Shown piece after piece: positions 17,334 to 25,638 of a stretch of DNA of 64,000 nucleotides; positions within the stretch are counted from its first letter, which is position 1, and each line of letters starts with the position of its first letter. Position numbers and translations under genes: made by a program. The DNA is from Brachybacterium fresconis. Its GTDB lineage: Bacteria; Actinomycetota; Actinomycetes; Actinomycetales; Dermabacteraceae. The notes beneath the pieces are model-generated. The model was not told the DNA's origin. It did not search any database and worked only from the letters and a program-made list of their open reading frames with translations. The stretch lies in NCBI RefSeq assembly GCF_017876515.1, contig NZ_JAGIOC010000001.1, positions 3,038,001 through 3,102,000 of the forward strand, written 5' to 3'.

Positions 17334-18416
17334 ATGACTCCTCCACCCTCCCCGGGGCGCCGCCCGACGATGCGCGACGTCGCGCAGGAGGCCGGAGTGT
17401 CCACGGCGCTGGTCTCGATCGTGGTCCGGGGTGCCGTCGGCGCCTCGGAGGCGACCCGCGGTCGCGTGCTCGACGCCGCGCAGCGCATCGGATATGTCCG
17501 GGATGAGCGCGCACGATTGCTCCGGGCCCGACGGTCGATGGACATCGGCGTGTGCTTCGAGACCCAGCAGCCGTTCCATCACAAACTCCTGGACGTCATG
17601 TATGCCGCGGTCGTGTCCACGGAGCACTCGATCGTCCTCTCCGCGGTAACGCCCAGCAGGGGTGAAGGAGCGGCCCTGCACGATCTCGTGGCGTATCGGT
17701 GCGGAGCGATCATCTCGCTGGGCAGTCGCCTGCCGTCGCAGGAGCTGAGCGAGGTGGCATCCGGCATTCCACTGGTCGTGGCGAACCGCTCCATGGGGCA
17801 GGAGCTCGACTGGGTCTCCTCGGACGACGAGCAGGGGATCGCGCTCGCCGTAGAGCATCTCGTCGAGCTCGGGCATCGCGACGTGGTCTTCGCGACCTCA
17901 GCCGGTGCCGCCGGCGCCGACGAGCGGAACGAGGGGTTCACTGCTGCCGCGGAGAAGTCGGGAGCGATCGGCGAGATCGTCGAGGGTGGATCCACCGAGG
18001 TCTCGGGAGCGGAGCTGGCGGTGGCTCTCCTCGAGCGGGACGAACTCCCCTCGGGGGTCATCGCCTTCAACGATCGCAGCGCCCTGGGCATGCTCGACGT
18101 CTTCGTGCGCCGGGGCGTCCGGGTCCCTCACGACATCTCCGTGGTCGGGTACGACGACTCGGAGATCGCTGGCCGCTCCTACGTGCAGCTCACGACGATC
18201 GCACAGGACACGCAGGCCATGGGGCAGGCGGCGGTGGAGCTGGCCGTCTCCCGGATCGTCGACGAGTTCGAGGGGGGTGTGCGTCCCCGGGAGGTGGGCC
18301 TGGCACCCGGGGCGTCGGAGACGAGCTTCCCCCGCCGTTCGCCCGAAGTCTCGAGCCTTCGGATCCCCACGACACTCGTCGTGCGGATGACTACGGGCCC
18401 ACCCAGGAGCGTGTGA
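17334..18416 (+). CDS. LacI-family transcriptional regulator
   Basis: A 360-residue repressor. The N-terminal helix-turn-helix is PTMRDVAQEAGVSTALVSIV, followed by the hinge-helix region near residues 50-60. The remaining periplasmic-binding-like domain includes a DERNEGF segment, GVIAFNDRSALG and the ISVVGYDDSEIAG stretch that usually ends with the LTTIAQ motif. It should bind the effector of the adjacent transporter/isomerase/dehydrogenase operon and release the 17221-17247 sites. An in-frame upstream start at 17280 is rejected because the -10 box fits 17334. Confidence 0.85.
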   Translation: MTPPPSPGRRPTMRDVAQEAGVSTALVSIVVRGAVGASEATRGRVLDAAQRIGYVRDERARLLRARRSMDIGVCFETQQPFHHKLLDVMYAAVVSTEHSIVLSAVTPSRGEGAALHDLVAYRCGAIISLGSRLPSQELSEVASGIPLVVANRSMGQELDWVSSDDEQGIALAVEHLVELGHRDVVFATSAGAAGADERNEGFTAAAEKSGAIGEIVEGGSTEVSGAELAVALLERDELPSGVIAFNDRSALGMLDVFVRRGVRVPHDISVVGYDDSEIAGRSYVQLTTIAQDTQAMGQAAVELAVSRIVDEFEGGVRPREVGLAPGASETSFPRRSPEVSSLRIPTTLVVRMTTGPPRSV

Positions 18417-18497
18417 CGGGACAGTTCTGGCGTCCGACTGCCCGGCCGCTGAGCGACTCCGTCACGTGCCACATGACCTCGTGCCCGTTATCTCGAG

Positions 18498-18552
18498 CCG
18501 CCGTTGTGCGCTGTGCTTCCACGAAGGGAAGCACAGCGCGCAACGGCGTCGA
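18498..18552. repeat. 55-bp palindromic element, right copy
   Basis: Same sequence and orientation as 13718-13772 with one substitution in the left arm (T at 18507), which leaves a G-T wobble in the stem. Together the two copies bracket the LacI-regulated sugar cassette. Confidence 0.8.
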
Positions 18553-18700
18553 CTTCCCGGGCACCGTGCCCCTCCTCGACGACTTCCTGGGCACCGTGCC
18601 CCTCCTCGACGACTTCCTGGGCACCGTGCCCCTCCTCGACGACTTCCTGGGCACCGTGCCCCTCCTCGACGACTTCCTGGGCACCGTGCCCCTCCTCGTC
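18551..18700. repeat. Five tandem 30-bp repeats
   Basis: Five directly abutting 30-bp units run at 18551, 18581, 18611, 18641 and 18671. The middle three are identical; the first has one change (ccc for cct) and the last has gtc for gac at its end. Each unit contains the dyad GGGCAC-c-GTGCCC. There are no spacers, so it is not CRISPR. It directly adjoins the palindromic element. Confidence 0.9.
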
Positions 18701-18913
18701 GACGGACTCGCGGCGACGCCCGGCAGGGCACCCCGCAGCACCGTTCACCTGCTGTTCCTCCGGGCCGGCCCGCCCGCCGGGTAGAGTCCGAGGGACCCGC
18801 ACGGCACGCCGCGCCCGGCCATGCCGCCGGTCCGACCGGCCGTGCCGCCCGGCCGGATCGCCGGTCCGCCCGGGTGGGACGCCACGACCCCGACGACGAT
18901 GACGGAGGCCCTC

Positions 18914-19906
18914 ATGACCAGCACTTCCAGCCCCTCGACCGCTCCTGACCGCAACCTCGCCCTCGAACTGGTGCGCGTGACCGAGGCGGCCGCCATCGCC
19001 GGGGCCCGCTGGGTCGGAGCCGGGGACAAGAACACGGCCGACGGCGCCGCGGTCGACGCCATGCGCTCCTTCATGGACACCGTGCGGATGGACGGCACCG
19101 TGGTCATCGGCGAGGGGGAGAAGGATGAGGCGCCGATGCTGTTCAACGGCGAGAGCGTCGGCGACGGCTCCGGCCCCCACGTGGACGTGGCCGTCGACCC
19201 GATCGACGGCACCCGCCTGACCGCGCTGGGGTACAACAATGCCCTGTCGGTCTTCGCCGTCGCGGAGAAGGGCAGCATGTACGACCCCTCGGCCGTGTTC
19301 TACATGGAGAAGATGGTGGTGGGGCCCGAGGCCGCCGAGTTCGTCGACCTGCGCCTGCCCGTCGCCCAGAACATCGCCCTGGTCGCGAAGGCCAAGGGAA
19401 AGCCCATCAGCCAGGTCACCGTGTGCGTGCTGGAGCGCCCGCGCCACGAGCCGCTGGTGGAGGAGATCCGCCAGGCCGGAGCGCGGGTCAAGTTCATCAT
19501 GGATGGCGACGTCGCCGGGGCGATCGCGGCCGCCCGCGGCGCCGGCGTGGACATGCTGCTGGGCACCGGCGGCACCCCGGAAGGCATCATCGCCGCCTGC
19601 GCGGTGAAGGCGACCGGGGGGATGATCCAGGGGCGGCTCGCCCCGGTCGACGACGCGGAGCGGCAGAAGGCGGTCGACGCCGGCCACGACCTGGAGCGGG
19701 TGCTGACCACCTCGGATCTGGTCACCTCGGACAACTGCTACTTCACCGCCACCGGGATCACCGACGGCGACCTGGTGCGCGGCGTGCGCTACGAGGGCGG
19801 GCGCATCATCACCGAGTCGATCGTCATGCGCTCCGCCTCGGGCACCGTGCGCATGATCGAGGCCGAGCACCGGCCGGAGAAGTGGGCGCGCTGGATCGCC
19901 GAGTGA
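18914..19906 (+). CDS. glpX: Class II fructose-1,6-bisphosphatase
   Basis: A 330-residue cytosolic phosphatase that converts fructose 1,6-bisphosphate to fructose 6-phosphate in gluconeogenesis. The GlpX fold is shown by [17 protein letters not shown], the metal and phosphate site [12 protein letters not shown], the [12 protein letters not shown] loop and the [17 protein letters not shown]-terminus. Length matches the family. The start at 18914 has GGAGG seven bases upstream; an in-frame Met at 18899 lacks a ribosome site. In actinobacteria GlpX is usually the main FBPase. It stands alone here. Confidence 0.95.
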   Translation: MTSTSSPSTAPDRNLALELVRVTEAAAIAGARWVGAGDKNTADGAAVDAMRSFMDTVRMDGTVVIGEGEKDEAPMLFNGESVGDGSGPHVDVAVDPIDGTRLTALGYNNALSVFAVAEKGSMYDPSAVFYMEKMVVGPEAAEFVDLRLPVAQNIALVAKAKGKPISQVTVCVLERPRHEPLVEEIRQAGARVKFIMDGDVAGAIAAARGAGVDMLLGTGGTPEGIIAACAVKATGGMIQGRLAPVDDAERQKAVDAGHDLERVLTTSDLVTSDNCYFTATGITDGDLVRGVRYEGGRIITESIVMRSASGTVRMIEAEHRPEKWARWIAE

Positions 19907-20047
19907 CGGGTCGTCGCGGTGACGGCCTGCTGAGCGATCGAGCACAGGACGATGACGGTGCAGGTCATTCCCTGATGTGAGGGATGCCGCACGGCCTGAC
20001 GCTGTGACCCGCACTGCACCAGGAGTCAGGGTGACCATAACCGGTCC

Positions 20048-20053
20048 TAGGGT
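20048..20053 (+). promoter_or_regulatory. -10 box of a leaderless promoter (Nudix gene)
   Basis: TAGGGT ends six bases before the ATG at 20060. There is no ribosome site. Confidence 0.55.
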
Positions 20054-20059
20054 GAGTCC

Positions 20060-20749
20060 ATGGCCTCCTCCGTCGAAGACATCCGCGTCGCCGTCGACCT
20101 CATCGTCCTGACCCTGCGGGACGATGCCCTCAACGTGCTGCTCGTCCAGCGCGACGACGAACCGCACCGCGGGGCCTGGGCGCTCCCGGGCGGATTCATC
20201 GAGTACGAAGAAGACCTCGAGGACGCCGCCTACCGCGTGCTGTCCGACGAGGCCTCCCTCGGCAGCGGCGCCGTGCACCTGGAGCAGGTGCGCACCTTCG
20301 GCACCCCGCACCGCGACCCGCGCGCCCGCGTCGTCTCCGTGGCGTTCATGGCCCTGGGCGCGGATCTGCCGGATCCCGAGCGCGGCGACGACGTCGCCGA
20401 CGCCCGCTGGTGGAGCGTGGAGGATCTGACCGGGATCGAGCTCGCCTTCGACCACGCCACGGTGCTGGGCTGCGCCGTCGAGCGCGCCCGCGCCAAGCTC
20501 GAGTACACCACCCTCGCCGTCACCTTCCTGCCCGAGGAGTTCACGATCTCCCAGCTGCGCGGGGTCTACGAGAGCGTGTGGGGCGCGACGCTGGACGCCG
20601 GCAACTTCCATCGCAAGGCCACGCGCACCGAGGGTTTCCTCGCCGAGCTGGACAAGCACGCCGCCCCCACCGGCGGCCGTCCCGCCCGGCTGTACAGCGC
20701 AGGCGCCGGCTCCGCCCTGGTCCCGCCCCTGCTGCGCTCCGGCCAGTAA
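20060..20749 (+). CDS. NrtR-like Nudix-domain transcriptional regulator
   Basis: A 229-residue protein with an N-terminal Nudix fold (residues about 8-140) and a C-terminal winged helix (about 150-220: FTISQLRGVYESVWG, then NFHRKATRTEG). This is the layout of NrtR, which senses ADP-ribose and controls NAD or pentose genes. The Nudix box is damaged: after GGFIEYEE it reads RVLSDEAS where catalytic members have REUxEExG, so two of the metal-binding acidic positions are altered. That favours ligand sensing over hydrolysis. No NAD-synthesis genes are adjacent, so the regulon is unknown. Confidence 0.8.
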   Translation: MASSVEDIRVAVDLIVLTLRDDALNVLLVQRDDEPHRGAWALPGGFIEYEEDLEDAAYRVLSDEASLGSGAVHLEQVRTFGTPHRDPRARVVSVAFMALGADLPDPERGDDVADARWWSVEDLTGIELAFDHATVLGCAVERARAKLEYTTLAVTFLPEEFTISQLRGVYESVWGATLDAGNFHRKATRTEGFLAELDKHAAPTGGRPARLYSAGAGSALVPPLLRSGQ

Positions 20750-20903
20750 CCAGCTCGCGGCCGACGGGCGGCATGCGGACGACGAACCGTTCACCCGGGA
20801 CGCCATCGCCTGCGCCCGACAGGTGCCTCCCCGCGGCCGAGGACGATCCCGGGCGGTCCGGGGCACCCGGCCGCTCCCGGGCCGCCCATGGCAGGATCGC
20901 TCT

Positions 20904-22133
20904 GTGACCACCGACCCCGCCCCACCCCCTGAACGCCAGCTGGCCGCGATCGCGGCCGCTTACGCGGACCGCCGCGTGGACGTCCTGGCCGTCGCTCGTG
21001 CGATCCACGCCGACCCCGAGCTCGCCTTCGCCGAGCACCGGGCCCACGACCGGTGCGCGGACCTGCTCGAGGACGCCGGCTTCACCCTCGAGCGCGGGCT
21101 CGCCGAACTGCCCACCGCCTTCCGCGCCACCATCGGCACCGGCTCCCTGGTCGCCGTGCTGTGCGTGGAATACGACGCGCTGCCCGGCATCGGCCACGGC
21201 TGCGGGCACAACCTGATCGCCGGCTCCTCGCTCGGCGCCGCCCTCGCCCTCGCGGATCTCGTCGACGAGCTGGATGTGACGCTGCAGGTCATCGGCACCC
21301 CCGCCGAGGAGCACGGCGGCGGCAAGCAGCTGCTGATCGACCGGGGCGTCTTCGACGGCGTCCACCTCGCACTGATGGCCCACCCCACGCCGCACACCGA
21401 CACCTACGACGTGCTGGGCTCGGGCAGCCAGGCCGTCGGCCGTTGGCGCGCCACCTACACCGGCCGGGGTGCGCACGCCGCCGCCAATCCGGCCGACGGG
21501 ATCAACGCGAACGACGCCGCCGTGATCGCCCAGGTCGCCGCCGGTCTGCTGCGCCAGCGGATCAAGGATGGCCAGCGCCTGGCCCTGGTCCCGCAGCAAT
21601 CCGGTGTCACCAACATCGTTCCGGAGACCGCGGTGGTCGACCTCGAGTGCCGAGCGCTGACCATGCCCGAGTTCGAGCGCCTGCGCACCCAGCTGGTCGC
21701 CTGCCTCGAGGCCGGTGCCGTCGCCACCGGCTGCACGCTCGAGATCGGCGCCTCCGAGCCGATCTACGAGCCGCTGGTCCAGGACGAGGTCCTCGGCACC
21801 GCGTGGAACGAGGCGATGGCGTCACTCGGCCGTCCCCTGAACGGCTCGCTCGGGATCAGCAACGCCTCGACCGACATGGGCAACGTGTCCCAGCGGGTGC
21901 CGGGCCTGCACCCCTTCGTGGGCATCACCGGCGCGGAGGCCGCCCTGCACACGCGGGAGTTCGCGGCGGACGCCGCGAGCGCGGAGGGGTATCGCCTGAT
22001 GGACGATGCCGCCATCGCACTGGCCCGGGTGGTCCGCTCCGTCGCCGCCGATCCCGCGCAGCGCGCTGCAATGCGCTCCCGTGCCGCCGAGCTCGAGAGC
22101 GCCCACCGCGCCGGAGTCGCAGCCCGGGGCTGA
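20904..22133 (+). CDS. M20-family metallohydrolase (amidohydrolase/AbgB-like)
   Basis: A 409-residue two-domain zinc hydrolase. Motifs in order: IHADPELAFAEH near residue 35, EYDALPGIGHGCGHN (metal site) near residue 95, the catalytic GTPAEEHGGGK near residue 135 and the dimerisation-domain TGRGAHAAANPADGINA stretch. Relatives cleave N-acyl amino acids, p-aminobenzoyl-glutamate or indole-acetyl amino acids. The GTG at 20904 fits a leaderless start (CAGGAT six bases before); no ribosome site precedes it. It is convergent with the CE7 esterase. Confidence 0.85.
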   Translation: MTTDPAPPPERQLAAIAAAYADRRVDVLAVARAIHADPELAFAEHRAHDRCADLLEDAGFTLERGLAELPTAFRATIGTGSLVAVLCVEYDALPGIGHGCGHNLIAGSSLGAALALADLVDELDVTLQVIGTPAEEHGGGKQLLIDRGVFDGVHLALMAHPTPHTDTYDVLGSGSQAVGRWRATYTGRGAHAAANPADGINANDAAVIAQVAAGLLRQRIKDGQRLALVPQQSGVTNIVPETAVVDLECRALTMPEFERLRTQLVACLEAGAVATGCTLEIGASEPIYEPLVQDEVLGTAWNEAMASLGRPLNGSLGISNASTDMGNVSQRVPGLHPFVGITGAEAALHTREFAADAASAEGYRLMDDAAIALARVVRSVAADPAQRAAMRSRAAELESAHRAGVAARG

Positions 22134-22180
22134 TCGCGTCGGGCCTCGTCCGCCCGGCGCAGGACGCCGCGACCCGGCAC

Positions 22181-23155
22181 TCAGCGGCCCGCGGTGTGGT
22201 GCTCCAGGAACTCCAGCTGGCGACGTCGGTGCTGCCACTGGCCGTGCTCGTGCCCGTCGAACGGGTAGGTGCACAGGGTCTTCCCGGCGCCCGCGTAGGC
22301 CTCGTAGGCGGCCAGGACGCCCTGGGGCGGGCACACCGGATCCTGCAGGCCGACGGCGAACAGGGCAGGAGCCTGGGCGCGGGAGGCGAAGTGCACTCCG
22401 TCGAAGAAGGACAGCGACGCGAAGACTGCCTCCTCGTCCCCGCGCCGGGTGCGCAGGTAGTCGCGGATCTGCAGGAACGGACCTTCCGTGGCGGTCTCCA
22501 CCGCGCGAGGGATGTCGCACAGCAGCGGCACGTCGATGAGAGCCCCCGCGATCCCCGTGCAGAGCGCGGCGGCGGCCAGAGCCGTTGCGCCTCCTTGGCT
22601 CCCGCCGGCCACGAAAAGGGGCCCGGCCCCCGGCGTCTCCTGATTGCGGACGGCGCCGATCGCGCACACGGCGTCGACGAACAGGCGGCGGTAGTAGTAG
22701 GTCTCCGGGCGGTGGATCCCCGCGGTCATGCGCCCGACGATCTGGGGACCGCTGCCCACCGGGTCCGGGGTATCGCCCACCGATGCGGGGCCGGACTGCC
22801 CGCGGTTGTCCATCACGAATGTTCTATAGCCGGCGCTCGGCAGCATCGTCCACTGCTCGGGCAGCCCGCGACCGGTGTTGTTGCCGAGGAACTGGACCAC
22901 GGTCCCGCGCGATCCGCCATAGGCGGGGGCCAGCATCCATCCCTTCACGGGGTGCCCGTCGAACCCGGGGAAGGTCACGTCCTGGACGACGATGTCGCGC
23001 AGGGGGGTCGCCACCGTCTCGATGCGGGCGTCGCCGCCGCCCGCGTGCTCCGCGAGCGTCTCCTGCCAGAACTCGTCGAACCCGCCGGGCCCGGCGGGGG
23101 CAGGGCGCTCCGGGGGTGGAGCGGCATCGGGTGCCCGGTCGGTCGGTGGCTCCAT
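22181..23155 (-). CDS. CE7 acetylxylan esterase / cephalosporin-C deacetylase
   Basis: A 324-residue alpha/beta hydrolase of carbohydrate esterase family 7, which removes acetyl groups from xylo-oligosaccharides and cephalosporin C. The family motifs are present: RGQSG, the nucleophile elbow GGSQGG and the catalytic His in DGHEHGQ. Family length is about 320 residues, which matches. An AGAGGAA ribosome site lies five bases before the ATG. It is divergent from an ABC importer operon, so the two probably share control and act on an acetylated plant oligosaccharide. The 5' leader contains nine GGTGC pentamers (plus-strand reading). Confidence 0.9.
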   Translation of the reverse strand: MEPPTDRAPDAAPPPERPAPAGPGGFDEFWQETLAEHAGGGDARIETVATPLRDIVVQDVTFPGFDGHPVKGWMLAPAYGGSRGTVVQFLGNNTGRGLPEQWTMLPSAGYRTFVMDNRGQSGPASVGDTPDPVGSGPQIVGRMTAGIHRPETYYYRRLFVDAVCAIGAVRNQETPGAGPLFVAGGSQGGATALAAAALCTGIAGALIDVPLLCDIPRAVETATEGPFLQIRDYLRTRRGDEEAVFASLSFFDGVHFASRAQAPALFAVGLQDPVCPPQGVLAAYEAYAGAGKTLCTYPFDGHEHGQWQHRRRQLEFLEHHTAGR

Positions 23156-23172
23156 CGGGATTCCTCTGGGTC

Positions 23173-23217
23173 GGTGCGGTGCGGTGCGGTGCGGTGCGGT
23201 GCGGTGCGGTGCGGTGC
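23173..23217. repeat. Nine-copy pentanucleotide microsatellite
   Basis: GGTGC is repeated nine times without error in the untranslated leader of the esterase, between its promoter and ribosome site. A change in copy number would alter leader length and structure but not a reading frame. Confidence 0.9.
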
Positions 23218-23242
23218 GAGGCCGTCGGCACCGGGTCGCCTC

Positions 23243-23271
23243 ACGATAAGACGGCACAAGATGTGCATCAA
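23243..23271 (-). promoter_or_regulatory. Esterase promoter with an internal operator dyad
   Basis: On the minus strand TTGATG (23266-23271) and TATCGT (23243-23248) are spaced 17 bp. Between and touching them lies the perfect dyad GCACA-aga-TGTGC (23254-23266), well placed for repression. Confidence 0.55.
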
Positions 23272-23274
23272 GGG

Positions 23275-23306
23275 TTGACGACGGCCGACGACAATGTAAA
23301 AGTTGT
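23275..23306 (+). promoter_or_regulatory. ABC importer promoter with an ACAA-N8-TTGT dyad
   Basis: TTGACG (23275-23280) is followed at 16 bp by TAAAAG, a -10-like hexamer. The inverted repeat ACAA (23291-23294) / TTGT (23303-23306) spans that -10, so a repressor, perhaps the RpiR protein of the same locus, could block it. Confidence 0.45.
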
Positions 23307-23357
23307 GCGTTGTCTCCGGACCTCGACCCACGCATCGCCGCGTCGGAAGGACCTCGT

Positions 23358-24668
23358 ATGCCCCCCGCTTCCGGACGCTCCCTGAGCCGTCGGCAGTTCG
23401 CCGGCGCGCTGGGAGCCGCAACGGGCGCAGCAGCCTTCGCCGGCTGCTCATCCACCTCGGCGAAGGACATGGACACCCTGCAGGTCTGGGGTGGCATCCC
23501 CGCCGAGAGCGGCCCGCAGGCCGTGATCGACAAGTTCCATGAGCAGTACCCGGGCACCCACGTCACCTACACCCGCTACGTCAACGACGACCGGGGGAAT
23601 CTCAAGGTGAACACGGCGCTGCAGGGCGGCGTCGACATAGACGTCTTCTTCACCTACGGCGTCCCGAACCTCACCATGCGCGTCGATTCCGGCCTCGCGG
23701 CCGACGTCGGCGACCTTGTGCGGGCCACCCCCGAGCTGGAGATCTTCCTGGACACAGAGGATCCCAAGGCCCTCATCGACGGGGACGAGATCACGGCGCT
23801 GGCGACGACACGGATCCCTCAGATGGTGCTGTTCAACGAGAGCCTCCGGGAGCGTGCGGGGATCGAGCTGCCCACGCAGTGGACCTTCGAGGAGTATCTG
23901 GAGGTCATCCGCGCCCTCGCCGATGACGGGAAGTACGGAACCTACGTGCTGCCCGACCTCGCCCGGATCGAGCTCGGCCCGAACTACCGGTTCACTCCGG
24001 AGGGCGACTCCAACTTCTCCCACCCCGCGTTCCTGCGGCACTTCGACCTCGCCGCGGAGCTGATTCGCGAAGGCGTGCTCTATCCCTGGTCGCAGGCCCT
24101 GGCCCGACAGCTCGAGGCGTACCAGCAGAACATCTTCATCGCCGAGGACTTCGGGCTGTGGACCACCGCTCCCTACTCGCTGCGATTCCTCACCGATCAG
24201 GAGGAGTACCCCCACGACTTCAAGGTCGCCTGCGCGCCCGTGCCGACCCTGGACGGCCACGACTGGAACACGGGCGAGTACGGGGCCTTCATCCAGATCA
24301 ACTCCAAGAGCCCCAAGCAGGAACTGGCCTGGGAGTTCTGCAAGTTCTGGCTGCTGGAGAGCGCACAGGACGTGGTCAAGGCCGGCTACATCTCCCTGCT
24401 GGGGGAGGTCGATGACGAACAGCTCCTGGCCGGGATACTCGGCGAGGACGCGGAGCAGTTCTTCGACGTCGATTCGTTCCGTCGGACCCTCTTCGAGGAC
24501 GAGCCGCGGATGCATCTGGACACGGAACTGACCGCGTACACCGAGATCACGCAGAAGTACGAGCAGCAGCGTGATGTGTGCTGGCTCCTCGAACGCTCCC
24601 CGGCCGCGGCGATCGAGGCCGTCGACAAGAACGCCCAGGCGCTCATCGACCGGTTCGAGGAGGACTGA
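23358..24668 (+). CDS. Sugar ABC transporter substrate-binding lipoprotein
   Basis: A 436-residue extracellular binding protein of the carbohydrate family 1 type. The signal has a twin-arginine-like SRRQF motif, a hydrophobic stretch and a lipobox FAGC with the modified Cys near residue 30. The mature part starts with a typical DTLQVWGGIPAESGPQAVIDKF strand-helix unit. The ligand is unknown; the neighbouring acetylesterase suggests an oligosaccharide. A GGAAGG ribosome site lies seven bases upstream. It is the first gene of an operon with two permeases; an ATPase gene is absent, as is usual when a shared MsiK-type ATPase serves several importers. Confidence 0.9.
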   Translation: MPPASGRSLSRRQFAGALGAATGAAAFAGCSSTSAKDMDTLQVWGGIPAESGPQAVIDKFHEQYPGTHVTYTRYVNDDRGNLKVNTALQGGVDIDVFFTYGVPNLTMRVDSGLAADVGDLVRATPELEIFLDTEDPKALIDGDEITALATTRIPQMVLFNESLRERAGIELPTQWTFEEYLEVIRALADDGKYGTYVLPDLARIELGPNYRFTPEGDSNFSHPAFLRHFDLAAELIREGVLYPWSQALARQLEAYQQNIFIAEDFGLWTTAPYSLRFLTDQEEYPHDFKVACAPVPTLDGHDWNTGEYGAFIQINSKSPKQELAWEFCKFWLLESAQDVVKAGYISLLGEVDDEQLLAGILGEDAEQFFDVDSFRRTLFEDEPRMHLDTELTAYTEITQKYEQQRDVCWLLERSPAAAIEAVDKNAQALIDRFEED

Positions 24669-24669
24669 C

Positions 24670-25638
24670 ATGGCGATCGTGGACACCCGGATCGAGGGCG
24701 CCGGCGATCCGACCGGCGTCGCGGGCGCCCGGCGACCGCGGCGGAGGGGCCGGGCGCCGTCGGAGCCGCGACCGTACGTGGGATGGCTCTTCATCGCCCC
24801 GAACGTCCTCGGGGTGCTGGCCTTCACCTTCATTCCGCTGATCTCGGTGGTGCTGCTCTCCTTCACCCAGTGGAACCTGGTCTCGGGCTTCGGCGGCATC
24901 GAGTTCGTCGGCCTGGACAACTTCATCGCCGTGTTCCGGGACCCGACCTTCTGGCGCAGCCTCGTGATCACGATCCTGTACGCCGGGGTCGCCGTGCCGC
25001 TGACCCTCGTGGTGGGCCTCGCACTCGCCCTGGCGCTGAACCGGGATCTCCCGGGCCGGGGCCTGCTGCGCGCCGCCTTCTTCATCCCCTACATCGTCAA
25101 CATCGTCGCCATCGGTATGACCTGGCAGATGCTGCTGGATCCGGGAGCCGGCCTGGTGAACCAGGTCCTCGGGGTGTTCGGGGCGGAGGATCTGCCGCAG
25201 TGGTTCGCCTCCTCGCACTGGGCGCTGCCGGCCCTGATCCTGGTGACGATCTGGTCCCAGGCCGGGTACGCGAACCTCATCTACCTCTCCGCGCTGCAGG
25301 ACGCTCCCGCGCAGCTGTACGAGGCGGCCCGCATCGACGGGGCGGGACGCTGGGCGTCGTTCCGCGCGATCACCTGGCCGTCCTTGCTCCCCACCACCGT
25401 GTTCCTGCTGGTCACGCTTTTCGTCGGCATCTCGCAGACCTTCGGCATGATCGCCCTGATCACGAACGGCGGCCCCGGGAGCTCGACGACCACGCTGTCC
25501 TTCTACATGTACCAGACCAGCTTCCAGTTCTACCGCTTCGGCTACGCCTCCGCGGTGGGCCTGGTGACCTTCATCGGCATCTTCGCCGTCATGCTCCTGA
25601 TGTGGCGGGCCCAGCGAGGGAGGGCGCTGCATGACTGA
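24670..25638 (+). CDS. Sugar ABC transporter permease (MalF type)
   Basis: A 322-residue inner-membrane permease with six hydrophobic segments after a basic N-terminus. The ATPase-docking EAA loop reads EAARIDGAGRWASFRAITWP near residue 218. Start and the preceding stop codon are one base apart (TGACATG), so translation is coupled to the binding-protein gene, and the next permease overlaps by eight bases. It forms a heterodimer channel with the product of 25631-26587. Confidence 0.9.
   Translation: MAIVDTRIEGAGDPTGVAGARRPRRRGRAPSEPRPYVGWLFIAPNVLGVLAFTFIPLISVVLLSFTQWNLVSGFGGIEFVGLDNFIAVFRDPTFWRSLVITILYAGVAVPLTLVVGLALALALNRDLPGRGLLRAAFFIPYIVNIVAIGMTWQMLLDPGAGLVNQVLGVFGAEDLPQWFASSHWALPALILVTIWSQAGYANLIYLSALQDAPAQLYEAARIDGAGRWASFRAITWPSLLPTTVFLLVTLFVGISQTFGMIALITNGGPGSSTTTLSFYMYQTSFQFYRFGYASAVGLVTFIGIFAVMLLMWRAQRGRALHD

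Larger units (their letters stand above)
18417..18913. other. Repeat-rich gap before glpX
   Basis: This 497-bp stretch has no believable gene. It holds the right copy of the 55-bp palindromic element, the five-copy 30-bp array and a GC-rich leader with a TAGAGT -10-like box near 18783 ahead of glpX. All six frames through the array give ten-residue periodic peptides, which is expected from the repeat length alone. Confidence 0.6.

Noticed and set aside
18551..18700. CRISPR array or coding repeat
   Set aside because: The 30-bp units abut with no spacers and no cas genes are present. Periodic peptides in every frame follow from the unit length being a multiple of three.
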